This document shows, one piece after another, positions 32,447 through 41,104 of a DNA stretch of 64,000 nucleotides (position 1 is the first letter of the stretch; every line of letters begins with the position of its first letter). The position numbers and the translations under genes are program-made. The DNA lies in NCBI RefSeq assembly GCF_003385115.1, contig NZ_QUNI01000016.1, forward strand, positions 1 through 64,000, written 5' to 3'. Origin of the DNA: Flavobacterium aquicola. GTDB taxonomy: Bacteria; Bacteroidota; Bacteroidia; Flavobacteriales; Flavobacteriaceae. The notes beneath the pieces are model-generated. The model was not told the DNA's origin. It saw only the letters and a program-made list of their open reading frames with translations, and did no database searches.

Positions 32447-32475
32447 CAAAAGTAATATAATTTTCCTTTCGCAAA
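32447..32475 (-). promoter_or_regulatory. Promoter of the poly-Cys leader/PhyH operon
   Basis: On the minus strand TTTG (32475-32472) is followed after 17 nt by TACTTTTG (32454-32447). Both the -33 and the -7 elements of the Bacteroidetes consensus (TTG-N17-23-TAnnTTTG) are matched fully. The start site would fall near 32440. The promoter lies just past the stop of the upstream SDR gene, so the operon is transcribed independently. Confidence 0.65.
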
Positions 32476-32506
32476 GAATATTTTTTTTATTTTTTTGAAA
32501 AAAAAA

Positions 32507-33295
32507 TTAAATTTTATAAATCCCGGCTGCAGTTTTTTCGATGAAAGCCTTTGGCAGTATGCGGTTGGCGTAAACCGAAATGATATTTGTAAACCCCGGA
32601 ATAACTTCTGATTTTTTGCTAAACATGGCTTTTACTGCCAATTTTGCAACTTCGTCTGGCTGCATATTGAACTTTTGAGCCATTTTACCAAGAGCATCTA
32701 AACCAGCTCTTGAAGCAAAACCAGTATTAACGGGACCCGGACTAAAACAGGTTACAGATATTGAAGTCTGGGCAAGTTCAAAACGCAGGGCACGGGTAAA
32801 TGATAAGACAAAAGCCTTTGTAGCGGAATAAACAGCCAGCGTAGGTACAGCCTGGTAGGCAGCAGTACTCGATATATTTAAAATGAAGGCTTGTTTTTCC
32901 TGTGAAAGTATGGGGATTAATAAATGCGAAAGTTCTACAACTACATTCATATTAAGCTGCATCATCCCAAGCTGATCGGTTAGAGAAGAATTACTAAAAT
33001 CACCCCAAACTCCATAACCGGCATTGTTTACTAAAAAGCCAACTCGATAATTATTGGTTTTTATCCAATCGGTTACTTTTAGTGATGCATCGTTTGTCGA
33101 AAGATCAATCGATAAAAAAGGAGCATTGATTCCGTATTGAACCTGAAGGTCATCAGATAGCACTTTTAACTCCTTGTCACTTCTTGCAACCAGCAATAAT
33201 GGATACCCCTGTTTGGCCAATTCATAAGCAATCGATTTTCCAATGCCTTTGCTGGCACCGGTTATTAAGGCATACGGTTTAGTATTTTCGCTCAT
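32507..33295 (-). CDS. Short-chain dehydrogenase/reductase (DltE-like)
   Basis: This 262-residue classical SDR has the cofactor loop TGASKGIG, NNAG, the catalytic Ser in NISSTAA and the YSATK Tyr-Lys pair, with the SFTRALRFEL and CFSPGPVNTGF segments of the YqjQ/DltE-like group. It is an NAD(P)-dependent oxidoreductase of unknown substrate and probably cytoplasmic. Its gene stands alone, with a TAnnTTTG element just upstream of the start. Confidence 0.88.
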   Translation of the reverse strand: MSENTKPYALITGASKGIGKSIAYELAKQGYPLLLVARSDKELKVLSDDLQVQYGINAPFLSIDLSTNDASLKVTDWIKTNNYRVGFLVNNAGYGVWGDFSNSSLTDQLGMMQLNMNVVVELSHLLIPILSQEKQAFILNISSTAAYQAVPTLAVYSATKAFVLSFTRALRFELAQTSISVTCFSPGPVNTGFASRAGLDALGKMAQKFNMQPDEVAKLAVKAMFSKKSEVIPGFTNIISVYANRILPKAFIEKTAAGIYKI

Positions 33296-33632
33296 TTTAG
33301 TATTTTAATTCCTCAAATATAAAAATTAATTGTAAACTGTTGGGTGTGCAGCGTGCATAATGGTTAACCTCTGCCTCCCATAGAAGTCACTAAATTCTAC
33401 TTATTCCAACTCAAAAAAACCTTAATTTTTCAAGACTTTTTTTGTTATTCGCACTAAATCGAATTCTTTGTGTTAATACAAATAAATGATTTTCAGCTCT
33501 TAAAACTTTTACATCAAAACAAATATTTCTTGTAAATAAAGCTTGAAATATGGCTAACAATTTATTCCTATTATCAAAAACCATTGGATTGCAAAAAATG
33601 CTTATTTTTATTAACCACTAAAAAACAATAGT
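33296..33632. other. 337-bp intergenic region between divergent genes
   Basis: The region lies between the SDR (minus) and the NAD(P)-binding protein (plus). Apart from the SDR -7 element I see no gene, repeat or hairpin in it. Confidence 0.5.
33314..33321 (-). promoter_or_regulatory. Candidate -7 element for the SDR gene
   Basis: The minus strand reads TATATTTG, a full TAnnTTTG match ending 19 bp before the start codon. No good TTG at -33 spacing is present. Confidence 0.35.
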
Positions 33633-34271
33633 ATGAAAGCATTAGTCATTGGTGCCACGGGTGCTACAGGAAAAGACCTTGTAAATATTCTGCTGCAGGA
33701 TTCGGATTATAAAGAAGTGGTATTATTTGTTCGCCGCTATAGTGGAATGAAGCACTCTCAATTGACCGAAGTTTTAACCGATTTTGACAAACTGGAAGAA
33801 GTTTCAGAATTAATCAATGGAGATGTTTTATTTTCCTGTTTGGGAACTACGCTAAAAGTGGCAGGTTCAAAAGAAAATCAGCGGCACATTGATTATGAAA
33901 TTCCGTTGAAATTTGCTGAAATAGCAAAGACCAATGGCATTTCGAAAGCAGTTTTACTTTCGGCTTACGGTGCTTCATCGACAAGCAAAGTATTTTACTC
34001 TAAAATAAAGGGAGAATTGGAAGACAAGATTGCAAGCCTTGCTTTTGATTCCTATATTGTTTTCAGACCTGGTTTACTTCTTCGAAAGGATACAAACCGA
34101 ATGGGTGAACGTTTAAGTGCATCGGTACTAAAATTTCTAAATTCATTAGGCATAGTCCGTAAATTTAAGCCGATACCTACTTCTGTACTTGCAGAAAAAT
34201 TAGCGAAGGCTCCCAAAATTTTACAGTCAGGAAAGCAGATTATCGAATTGGATGATATCTTCAGGTTTTGA
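33633..34271 (+). CDS. NAD(P)H-binding protein, atypical SDR (TIP30/YwnB-like)
   Basis: This 212-residue protein has the N-terminal Rossmann motif VIGATGATGKD (GxxGxxG), then DVLFSCLGTTLKVAGS and the VLLSAYGAS and YSKIKGELED segments, including a YxxxK. This is the pattern of small atypical SDRs often annotated as NAD(P)H-binding or oxidoreductase. It lacks a substrate-binding C-terminal domain of full epimerases. No neighbour explains its role; the following NO-response genes have their own promoter. Confidence 0.8.
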   Translation: MKALVIGATGATGKDLVNILLQDSDYKEVVLFVRRYSGMKHSQLTEVLTDFDKLEEVSELINGDVLFSCLGTTLKVAGSKENQRHIDYEIPLKFAEIAKTNGISKAVLLSAYGASSTSKVFYSKIKGELEDKIASLAFDSYIVFRPGLLLRKDTNRMGERLSASVLKFLNSLGIVRKFKPIPTSVLAEKLAKAPKILQSGKQIIELDDIFRF

Positions 34272-34472
34272 TATTTTTAGTACAAGTAATAAAAATTAAC
34301 AATATTGTAGTTTATTTAATGAAGAAAAATCAGAATTATGAAAAACTCAATTAAAAATTGTTACTCGGAAATACCTCAATAACAAACAGTAACACTAATC
34401 TTTTCTTATTTTATAAAAGTCTTGAATACGTGTACAGACTGATTAAAACGACCAGATTTTCATTACAACAAA

Positions 34473-34502
34473 TTAATAGTGGATAAATTTATCCACTATT
34501 AA
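34473..34502. promoter_or_regulatory. Operator palindrome 1 of the NO-response unit
   Basis: The site is a perfect 30-bp palindrome whose core is AATAGTGGATA-AATT-TATCCACTATT (34475-34500). It ends 12 bp before the -7 element of the Rrf2-type regulator gene and so overlaps the -33 region, the position of a repressor site. A second copy with the same arms lies before the RIC gene. This suggests autorepression and co-control by the regulator encoded just downstream. Confidence 0.85.
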
Positions 34503-34513
34503 AAATAAATACT

Positions 34514-34521
34514 TACCTTTG
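34514..34521 (+). promoter_or_regulatory. -7 promoter element of the Rrf2-type regulator
   Basis: TACCTTTG is a full match to TAnnTTTG, 18 bp before the start codon and just downstream of the operator palindrome. Confidence 0.55.
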
Positions 34522-34539
34522 TGCTGTAAAAAAGAATAA

Positions 34540-34974
34540 ATGTTTTCAAAAGCTTGCGAATACGGTATCAAGGCATCGATCTACATTGCCGAACAATCTT
34601 TGACTGGGAGAAAAGCGGGCTTGAAAGAAATTTCAGAAGCAATAGAATCGCCAACTGCTTATACTTCAAAAATATTGCAGCACCTCTGTCGAAGTTTTAT
34701 CATAAACTCCGACAAAGGCCCTACAGGAGGCTTTTCAATGGATATACAAAGAATGGAAAAGATAAAGCTGAGTGCAATAGTTTTTGCAATTGATGGAGAT
34801 TCAATTTACAATGGCTGTGGTTTAGGGTTAAAAAAATGTGACGAAAAAAAGCCTTGTCCTGTGCATAATCAATTTAAACTCGTTAGGGATGAACTTAAAA
34901 AAATGTTAGAAACAACTAGTGTAAAAACATTGGCTATGGATCATGAAAAAAAATTAACTTTTTTAAAACGATAA
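34540..34974 (+). CDS. Rrf2 family Fe-S transcriptional regulator (NsrR-like)
   Basis: This 144-residue protein has an N-terminal winged HTH (residues ~1-60, YGIKASIYIAEQS...LKEISEAIESPTAYTSKILQHL) and three cysteines, Cys-x6-Cys-x5-Cys, in NGCGLGLKKCDEKKPC. This is the Fe-S ligand pattern of NsrR/IscR/RirA regulators. It lies directly upstream of RIC and NO reductase, both NO-stress genes, so NO sensing through a labile cluster is the likely job. It is probably a repressor that binds the palindromes at 34473-34502 and 34990-35015. Confidence 0.88.
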   Translation: MFSKACEYGIKASIYIAEQSLTGRKAGLKEISEAIESPTAYTSKILQHLCRSFIINSDKGPTGGFSMDIQRMEKIKLSAIVFAIDGDSIYNGCGLGLKKCDEKKPCPVHNQFKLVRDELKKMLETTSVKTLAMDHEKKLTFLKR

Positions 34975-34989
34975 AAAAAAAATTAAAAT

Positions 34990-35015
34990 AATAGTGGATA
35001 TTTTTATCCAATATT
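34990..35015. promoter_or_regulatory. Operator palindrome 2 upstream of RIC-norB
   Basis: The site reads AATAGTGGATA-TTTT-TATCCAATATT. It has the same 11-bp arms and 4-bp spacer as operator 1, with one arm mismatch, and lies 47 bp before the RIC start. Having the same site twice in front of consecutive genes supports a shared repressor. Confidence 0.82.
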
Positions 35016-35061
35016 ATTCTAAAATAGAACATATTAATACAAAACTTTAAATTATAAAAAA

Positions 35062-35793
35062 ATGAATATTCAAGAAAACCAAATTATAGGCGAATTAGTA
35101 GCAAAAGACTACCGAACTGTATCAATATTTAAAAAATACGGCATTGACTTTTGCTGTCAAGGCAACAGAACCATTAATGATGCTTGTGAGGCAAAAAAAA
35201 TTGATGACAAATTAGTTGTTTCAGATTTGAATGCACTCATACAATCCAATGTAGAGAATACAATCGATTATAAATCTTGGCCTATAGATTTATTGGCTGA
35301 TTATATAGAGAAAAGACATCACCGTTATGTGGAAGAAAAAACGCTGGAAATAAAACCCTACCTAGATAAAATATGCAGAGTTCACGGAGAACGTCACCCT
35401 GAACTGCTTGAAATCAGCGAACATTTCAACGCTACTGCCGGTGAGCTGGCAAAACACATGAAAAAAGAAGAACTTATTGTGTTCCCCAGGGTACGCAAAA
35501 TGGTTCAGGCAAAACAAGAAAACTCCAAATGGGAGACACCACAGTCTGGCAGCGTACAAAACCCTATTCAAATGATGATGGACGAACACACCACGGAGGG
35601 TGACCGATTTAGAAAAATTGAAACATTAAGCAATAATTACACACCGCCTGAAGATGCCTGCAATACTTATAGAGTAACAATTGCATTACTTAAGGAATTT
35701 GAACAGGATTTACACCTTCACATTCATTTGGAGAATAATATTTTGTTTCCCAGAGCGTTAGAATTGGAAAAAGAATTGTCACAAAAAAACTAA
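35062..35793 (+). CDS. ric: Iron-sulfur cluster repair di-iron protein (RIC/ScdA/YtfE family)
   Basis: This 243-residue protein has an N-terminal ScdA_N domain (residues ~5-60, GELVAKDYRTVSIFKKYGIDFCCQG with the Cys-Cys pair) and a hemerythrin-like domain. The hemerythrin domain has His/Glu ligands in EKRHHRY, RVHGERHPEL, HMKKEELIVFP, MDEHTTEGD and HIHLENNILFPR. RIC proteins repair Fe-S clusters damaged by NO or oxidants. It lies between the Rrf2-type regulator and NO reductase and ends 9 nt before the latter, so these two are one operon. Confidence 0.93.
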   Translation: MNIQENQIIGELVAKDYRTVSIFKKYGIDFCCQGNRTINDACEAKKIDDKLVVSDLNALIQSNVENTIDYKSWPIDLLADYIEKRHHRYVEEKTLEIKPYLDKICRVHGERHPELLEISEHFNATAGELAKHMKKEELIVFPRVRKMVQAKQENSKWETPQSGSVQNPIQMMMDEHTTEGDRFRKIETLSNNYTPPEDACNTYRVTIALLKEFEQDLHLHIHLENNILFPRALELEKELSQKN

Positions 35794-35802
35794 TTAGAAA
35801 TT

Positions 35803-38040
35803 ATGAGTCAAGAAAAAAAATTATGGATTGGATTGTTATTGGTAGCGATCTTTTCCTTTGGAGTTTTAGGGTATTATGGCTATGAAATTTACCAGCAGTC
35901 ACCGCCCATTCCCGAAAAAATAATTTCAGAAAACAACGAAATCATTTTTACCGGTCAAGAGATTAAAGATGGTCAAAATGTCTGGCAAAGTATGGGAGGC
36001 CAAGAAGTAGGAACCATCTGGGGGCATGGTGCTTATGTAGCCCCAGATTGGACAGCCGACTGGCTTCATAGAGAAGCTGTTTTTATATTGAATCGCTATG
36101 CGCAAAAAGATTTCAATAAAGATTTTGATGCATTGGATAAGGAAAAGCAAGCTGCTCTAAAAATACGTCTGCAGGCCGATTTAAGAACCAATAGATACGA
36201 TGAAAAAACAAAAGCAATAACTATTTCTGAAAATAGGATTTTGGCCATTCAATATTTAAGTCATTATTATGAAGGTTTGTTTACGAATTCTCCCGAATTT
36301 GACAAATTGAGAAATGACTATGCGATTCCAAAAAATGCCATCACAGACTTAACTAAAATGCAAAAAATGAATGCATTTTTCTTTTGGGCAACTTGGGCAA
36401 CAGTTACAGAACGACCTAATTCTGATATTTCATACACGCACAACTGGCCGGCAGATGACTTAGTAGGAAACAAAGCCACCACCGATTTAATGGCTTGGTC
36501 GGGTGTCAGTATTATAACCCTCATACTATGCATTGGATTATTGGTTTTTTATCATGCAAAATCCGGTGAAGGGGAAAGTCTGCCAATACCAAAATCAGAT
36601 CCGCTCTTAAAACAAGGCATGACACCATCAATGTATTTGGTGAAAAAATATTTCTGGGTGGTAAGTTTACTTATGATTTTACAAGTGCTGTTGGGAATTG
36701 TAACTGCCCATTATGGTGTAGAAGGAAATGGTTTGTATGGCATTCCAATAGACAAATTTCTGCCTTATGCCGTAACTAGGACTTGGCACACCCAATTGGC
36801 TATTTTATGGATAGCCACAGCCTGGCTTGCAACAGGATTGTATATCGCCCCTGCAGTTTCGGGAAAAGATCCTAAATTTCAATGTTTTGGAATCAACTTT
36901 TTGTTCATAGCCTTACTCATAATTGTGGTTGGATCCATGATCGGTCAATGGTTTGGAGTAATGCAAAAACTAAACTTGGTTCAAAATTTTTGGTTTGGAC
37001 ATCAAGGTTATGAATATGTCGATCTAGGCCGTTTTTGGCAGATCTTTTTGCTGGTTGGACTTTTCTTGTGGCTGGCTTTAATGGTTCGCCCTCTCCTTCC
37101 TGTTTTAAAAAGAAAAACAGAAGAAAAAAATCTTATCATTCTTTTTCTAATTTCATGTTCTGCGATTGCACTTTTCTATTCTGCTGGATTAATGTGGGGA
37201 AGACAAACCAATCTTGCCATTGCTGAATATTGGAGATGGTGGGTAGTTCACTTGTGGGTAGAAGGATTCTTTGAAGTATTTGCTACAGTTGTAATTGCTT
37301 TCCTTTTTGTTCGTTTAGGCTTATTGAAAACAAAAACAGCCACATTGAATGTATTGTTTAGCACGATAGTCTTTCTGGCTGGAGGAATTTTAGGTACATT
37401 TCACCATCTGTATTTTTCGGGAACACCCAGTGCCGTTATGGCTTTGGGAGCTACGTTTAGCGCCTTGGAAGTAGTACCGTTAACTCTTATCGGATATGAA
37501 GCGTATCACAACTATAAACTTTCTAAAGCAACAGCCTGGGTTGATGATTATAAATGGCCTATTTATTTCATGCTTGCCGTATCTTTTTGGAATTTCCTTG
37601 GAGCCGGAATATTCGGGTTTATCATTAATCCACCCATAGCTTTGTATTATGTTCAAGGACTAAATACTACTCCTCTTCATGGTCATACCGCATTGTTTGG
37701 AGTGTATGGAATGCTGGGAATTGGTTTGATGTTATTTGTGTTAAGAAGTTTGTATAGAAATATCTCGTGGAATAACAAGCTGATTAAAACCACTTTCTGG
37801 TCACTTAATATTGGTCTGTTTTTAATGGCAACAATGAGTTTACTTCCAATTGGTATTTGGCAAGCCATTGAAAGTATCGAAAAAGGAATGTGGTATGCTC
37901 GTTCCGCTGAATTAATGCAAGACCCAGCCATGATTACTTTAAAATGGCTGCGTACCTTTGGAGATGTTCTCTTTGCAATAGGCATTGTTTCCTTCGCTTG
38001 GTTTGTATTTGACCTGACATTAAAAAACAAAAACAAGTAA
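35803..38040 (+). CDS. norB: Quinol-dependent nitric oxide reductase (qNOR)
   Basis: This 745-residue single-subunit NO reductase has an N-terminal membrane anchor and a haem-free cytochrome-c-like periplasmic domain (residues ~28-220, with GQNVWQSMGGQEVGTIWGHG). The haem-copper-oxidase-type NorB core follows. Haem and FeB ligands are visible: His329 (TWHTQ), His483 with Glu487 (HLWVE), His534-His535 (GTFHHLY) and His626/His628 (LHGHT). It reduces 2 NO to N2O with quinol electrons at the inner membrane. With the upstream RIC and Fe-S regulator it forms an NO-detoxification unit; no other denitrification genes are in the window. Confidence 0.95.
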   Translation: MSQEKKLWIGLLLVAIFSFGVLGYYGYEIYQQSPPIPEKIISENNEIIFTGQEIKDGQNVWQSMGGQEVGTIWGHGAYVAPDWTADWLHREAVFILNRYAQKDFNKDFDALDKEKQAALKIRLQADLRTNRYDEKTKAITISENRILAIQYLSHYYEGLFTNSPEFDKLRNDYAIPKNAITDLTKMQKMNAFFFWATWATVTERPNSDISYTHNWPADDLVGNKATTDLMAWSGVSIITLILCIGLLVFYHAKSGEGESLPIPKSDPLLKQGMTPSMYLVKKYFWVVSLLMILQVLLGIVTAHYGVEGNGLYGIPIDKFLPYAVTRTWHTQLAILWIATAWLATGLYIAPAVSGKDPKFQCFGINFLFIALLIIVVGSMIGQWFGVMQKLNLVQNFWFGHQGYEYVDLGRFWQIFLLVGLFLWLALMVRPLLPVLKRKTEEKNLIILFLISCSAIALFYSAGLMWGRQTNLAIAEYWRWWVVHLWVEGFFEVFATVVIAFLFVRLGLLKTKTATLNVLFSTIVFLAGGILGTFHHLYFSGTPSAVMALGATFSALEVVPLTLIGYEAYHNYKLSKATAWVDDYKWPIYFMLAVSFWNFLGAGIFGFIINPPIALYYVQGLNTTPLHGHTALFGVYGMLGIGLMLFVLRSLYRNISWNNKLIKTTFWSLNIGLFLMATMSLLPIGIWQAIESIEKGMWYARSAELMQDPAMITLKWLRTFGDVLFAIGIVSFAWFVFDLTLKNKNK

Positions 38041-38132
38041 ACATTAAATAAAATACAAGGTCTTTAATTAGATTGTTTAAAAAATTTATCAAATTAACAA
38101 CCTGTGTTTATCAATTCAATTCCTGTTATTAT

Positions 38133-38171
38133 AAAAAACCTTAAATGTCAATCGTTTAAGGTTTTTTTTTT
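38133..38171. terminator. Bidirectional terminator between norB and the DUF4406 gene
   Basis: A 13-bp stem (A6CCTTAAA / TTTAAGGT6) with a 9-nt loop is followed by ten T. It lies between the convergent stops at 38040 and 38190 and can serve both genes. Confidence 0.85.
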
Positions 38172-38189
38172 ACTTAATCTCTATTTAGT

Positions 38190-38573
38190 TTAGACTTCAT
38201 CCTTAAATTCAGGAATCTCCTCCAGATTTCTGTAGATCGTTTTGCCGTAAGCTAAACCTGTTTCCACCATTTCATCAGCTCCTGCTGACGGCCCGCCAAT
38301 TCGCAGTACACCATCGCAATGATTTATCAGCTGGATGGCAACCGGATGAAAGATCTGATTGAAAACGGCATCCCCTATTTCTTTTGAGCCTGCAGCCTCA
38401 ATCAACGGCAGTGCAAACCACTCACCCAATACAGGAAGATGTCCTTTGTTATAAAGAGCTAAAGCGGTATCGGTCATCGCTTTTACATTAGCGTCAATCA
38501 GCACCGGATCATCATTGGTGCCTGAACGGTAAGGCCCGGCTACCAGTATCATAAGGTTTCTCATTTTTGTCAT
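38190..38573 (-). CDS. DUF4406 family protein (nucleoside 2-deoxyribosyltransferase-like fold)
   Basis: This 127-residue protein has LMILVAGPYRSG near the N-terminus and LRIGGPSAGADEMVETGLAYGKTIY near the C-terminus. This is the pattern of small DUF4406/nucleoside deoxyribosyltransferase-like proteins. The catalytic activity is unproven. An internal ATG at codon 4 is an equally good start. It is a single gene, convergent with norB. Confidence 0.7.
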   Translation of the reverse strand: MTKMRNLMILVAGPYRSGTNDDPVLIDANVKAMTDTALALYNKGHLPVLGEWFALPLIEAAGSKEIGDAVFNQIFHPVAIQLINHCDGVLRIGGPSAGADEMVETGLAYGKTIYRNLEEIPEFKDEV

Positions 38574-38867
38574 CCTAATATTTTATATGTTTTTAAGTGA
38601 ATACTATTTTATTGTTCTATTTTGCACTAGCATCACAGAGTCGATTTTTCCTTAGCAAGCTATGCTTTTTTTCTGCTCAGTATACTCCGTGACAATAATA
38701 TCTTTTTAAAAGTCAACTTATCTTGCTCTATTGACCTCCAAAATTTATCAGAAGTAACTATGATGGCAAATGCAATATCGCCATTATTTCTTTCGGCCGT
38801 TTATGTATAAAATTCGCCAGTGATTAAATTTATAAACAATTCTCTTTTGGTTAAATATTTATCCTAA

Positions 38868-39869
38868 TTAGTTTTTCCTTAAAATAACCAGTCCTTTATT
38901 TACAGTCCCTAACCATTTACTGTTATTTTTTCCAGATGCTATGACAGTAATTGTCGAATCGTCTATAGGGATGGTTATCAATTCAACAGCCTGTCCGTTA
39001 TATACGGCAAGAGTACTGCCACCGATCCATAAATTCTGACCATCCTGATGGAGTGATTTAATCCCTGTAAGGTCTTGCGGCAAAGGCAGTTCTCTAATAG
39101 CACTGGCTTCTATTCGAATCAATGCTTTTACAGATGTTCCAGTAAGCACAGCAGAAACTACATTATTACTGCTTACGGATAAACTGTATGGGAATGTTGA
39201 AGGATAGCCTAAATGATCCAACTGAAAGGTTTCTGCAAATTGTCCATCAAATTTTACAATGCGTCCTCTAAATGCAAAGTGATTGAATAATCCCATCCAT
39301 ATTTTGCCATCAGGTGCCACATCCATCGAAAGTATCAGGTTGTCTTCAAAACCGCCAAATCGTTCCCACAAGCCTGTTACGCTGTCAATTTTAATAAGCT
39401 CATTTTCGGTTGCCACCCAAATGCGTTTGTTTTTATCATCATAGCTTATGCAAAATATACTGTCGTCGGTAATTACACTGTTAGCAGTAGTATAAAGATT
39501 CCATTTTGAACCATCATAAGACAGCAAACCCCTATCTGTTCCAATCCAGAGCTTACCATTCGCTTCCAAAGCTAGTGCACGTATATGATCTGAAGGCAAC
39601 AGAGAATTTGCTGTATTAAAAACAGTCCATTCTGTGCCGTTAATTTTCACAAGACCTTTTGCTGTACCTATCCACATTACCCCCTCCTTAGCTGCTTCAA
39701 TAGCTGTTACCTGATTATCCGGAAGCTTTGAGTTTTGAATATTGTAAACCACTGCCTGCCATTTCCCATCAGGAGCTGGAGTCTCTTTATCCGAATCATC
39801 AGAGTCACATCCAAGGGCTGCAGAAAATAAAATAAGGATGATAAAGTTTAGTATATTTTGTTTTTGCAT
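38868..39869 (-). CDS. Lipoprotein with two-component-regulator-type beta-propeller repeats
   Basis: This 333-residue protein has a lipoprotein signal peptide (IILILFSAALGC) and an acidic stretch after the Cys (CDSDDSDKE), which in Bacteroidetes can direct lipoproteins to the cell surface. The rest consists of blades with the pattern IWIGT..GL....G..W..Y.T.NS.L..D.I. This is the propeller-repeat fold found in hybrid two-component sensors, here without any kinase part. Ligand unknown. It ends 29 nt from the next gene's end region on the same strand, downstream of the proline-dehydrogenase-like gene, and may be co-transcribed with it. Confidence 0.8.
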   Translation of the reverse strand: MQKQNILNFIILILFSAALGCDSDDSDKETPAPDGKWQAVVYNIQNSKLPDNQVTAIEAAKEGVMWIGTAKGLVKINGTEWTVFNTANSLLPSDHIRALALEANGKLWIGTDRGLLSYDGSKWNLYTTANSVITDDSIFCISYDDKNKRIWVATENELIKIDSVTGLWERFGGFEDNLILSMDVAPDGKIWMGLFNHFAFRGRIVKFDGQFAETFQLDHLGYPSTFPYSLSVSSNNVVSAVLTGTSVKALIRIEASAIRELPLPQDLTGIKSLHQDGQNLWIGGSTLAVYNGQAVELITIPIDDSTITVIASGKNNSKWLGTVNKGLVILRKN

Positions 39870-39901
39870 AGCTGCATTAATTTAGAATTTGTAATTAAGT
39901 G

Positions 39902-40834
39902 TTATTGACTGATATCGGCCAAAGCTGTGAAAATATTCATTGGATATTCAGCAATTCTGTTGCATACATAAAGGTACCATTCCCTTCCATAGACAAAATA
40001 TACTTTTGTCATATACCCTTCCTCTTTAAGCACCGCTAACTGCTCCTGCTGTATGCCATAAAGGCTTTCAAATTCATAACAGCTTTTATGAGATGCATAT
40101 AAATTCACCAATTTTTTTGCTTCCTGCTGTATTATATCATGATGGGTAGCAATCGAACATCTATGCCGTCTAAACAGTAAAGTGTCTATATAATCAAGAT
40201 AGATATCATTTAATTCAGTACTTCTCGGAATAGAATATCCTGCCGGAGTTTCAAATGCTCCTTTAACAATTCTTATTCTTCCTGGATAATTAAGTAAATC
40301 AGCAAAATCATCTTTTGATCGGTGAAGATATGCCTGAAGAGTTATGCCTAAATTATTATGATTTTTTGAAGCCTCTTTATAGGTATCAATAATGCTGTCT
40401 GTCATATTTACGCCTTCCGCACTTATAATAACTTCATTATTTCCTGCTGATTTACAAATTTGTCTTAAATTATCCAATGCAAGTTCACGTGAAATATTCA
40501 ACCCAATGTGAGACAGATCGAGTGAAATAGATGCGTTAAATTCATTCCCTTTAATAGTCTCACAAATTTTTATAAACTCATCTGTTGCTGCTAAGGCTTC
40601 CATCTCCGTTTTGGCATTCTCTCCCATAAATTCGATTGAACATTTATGGCCGTCTTTATTTTCTTTAAGAACTTTGGGAATTGTTTCTTCCAGCGTATCA
40701 CCGCCTATATATCGATTGGCAGCTTTTTTAAATACATTGAATAATAATTCATTATCTAATATATATATTTTTGCTTCCTCATTAAGCGCCGCCTTTCTTA
40801 AGGCTGCCGCACCTAGAGTTAAATGATTTTCCAT
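39902..40834 (-). CDS. Proline dehydrogenase family protein (divergent)
   Basis: This 310-residue single-domain protein has the size of monofunctional proline dehydrogenases. It has the FAD barrel segments (SIEFMGENAKTEMEALAATDEFIKI, ISLDLSHIG, RIVKGAFETP) and the C-terminal helix YGREWYLYVCNRIAEYP. In the family this helix usually ends YxxRRLxE and the two Arg bind the proline carboxylate. Here the first is Asn (YVCNR), so the substrate may differ. An AraC regulator is encoded divergently. Confidence 0.8.
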   Translation of the reverse strand: MENHLTLGAAALRKAALNEEAKIYILDNELLFNVFKKAANRYIGGDTLEETIPKVLKENKDGHKCSIEFMGENAKTEMEALAATDEFIKICETIKGNEFNASISLDLSHIGLNISRELALDNLRQICKSAGNNEVIISAEGVNMTDSIIDTYKEASKNHNNLGITLQAYLHRSKDDFADLLNYPGRIRIVKGAFETPAGYSIPRSTELNDIYLDYIDTLLFRRHRCSIATHHDIIQQEAKKLVNLYASHKSCYEFESLYGIQQEQLAVLKEEGYMTKVYFVYGREWYLYVCNRIAEYPMNIFTALADISQ

Positions 40835-41018
40835 AGAATTTGTTTTCGGATCAGATACAGCAGATTAAGATATTCTGCCATAACTTTTAATTAATGTAAT
40901 GTACTGAATATAAATACCCAGCATGAAACATTGTTGTTTTTATGTATTTTTGTAAAAAAATAAACTAAGCATTGCTGCATTTTTAAGCAGTTATACACCA
41001 ATAGCCAGCTGCGATATT

Positions 41019-41034
41019 TACTTTTGCAAAAGTA
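41019..41034. promoter_or_regulatory. Palindromic divergent promoter/operator between PRODH and AraC genes
   Basis: The 16-bp perfect palindrome TACTTTTGCAAAAGTA contains TAnnTTTG on both strands, back to back. It may be a pair of divergent -7 elements or an operator for the AraC regulator whose gene begins 71 bp away. No good -33 elements are seen. Confidence 0.4.
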
Positions 41035-41104
41035 GGTCTTCAATTAAACGAGCAGTTACGCATAAAGTATTTTAAAATACGCAAACCGTATTAATTACAT
41101 TGTC

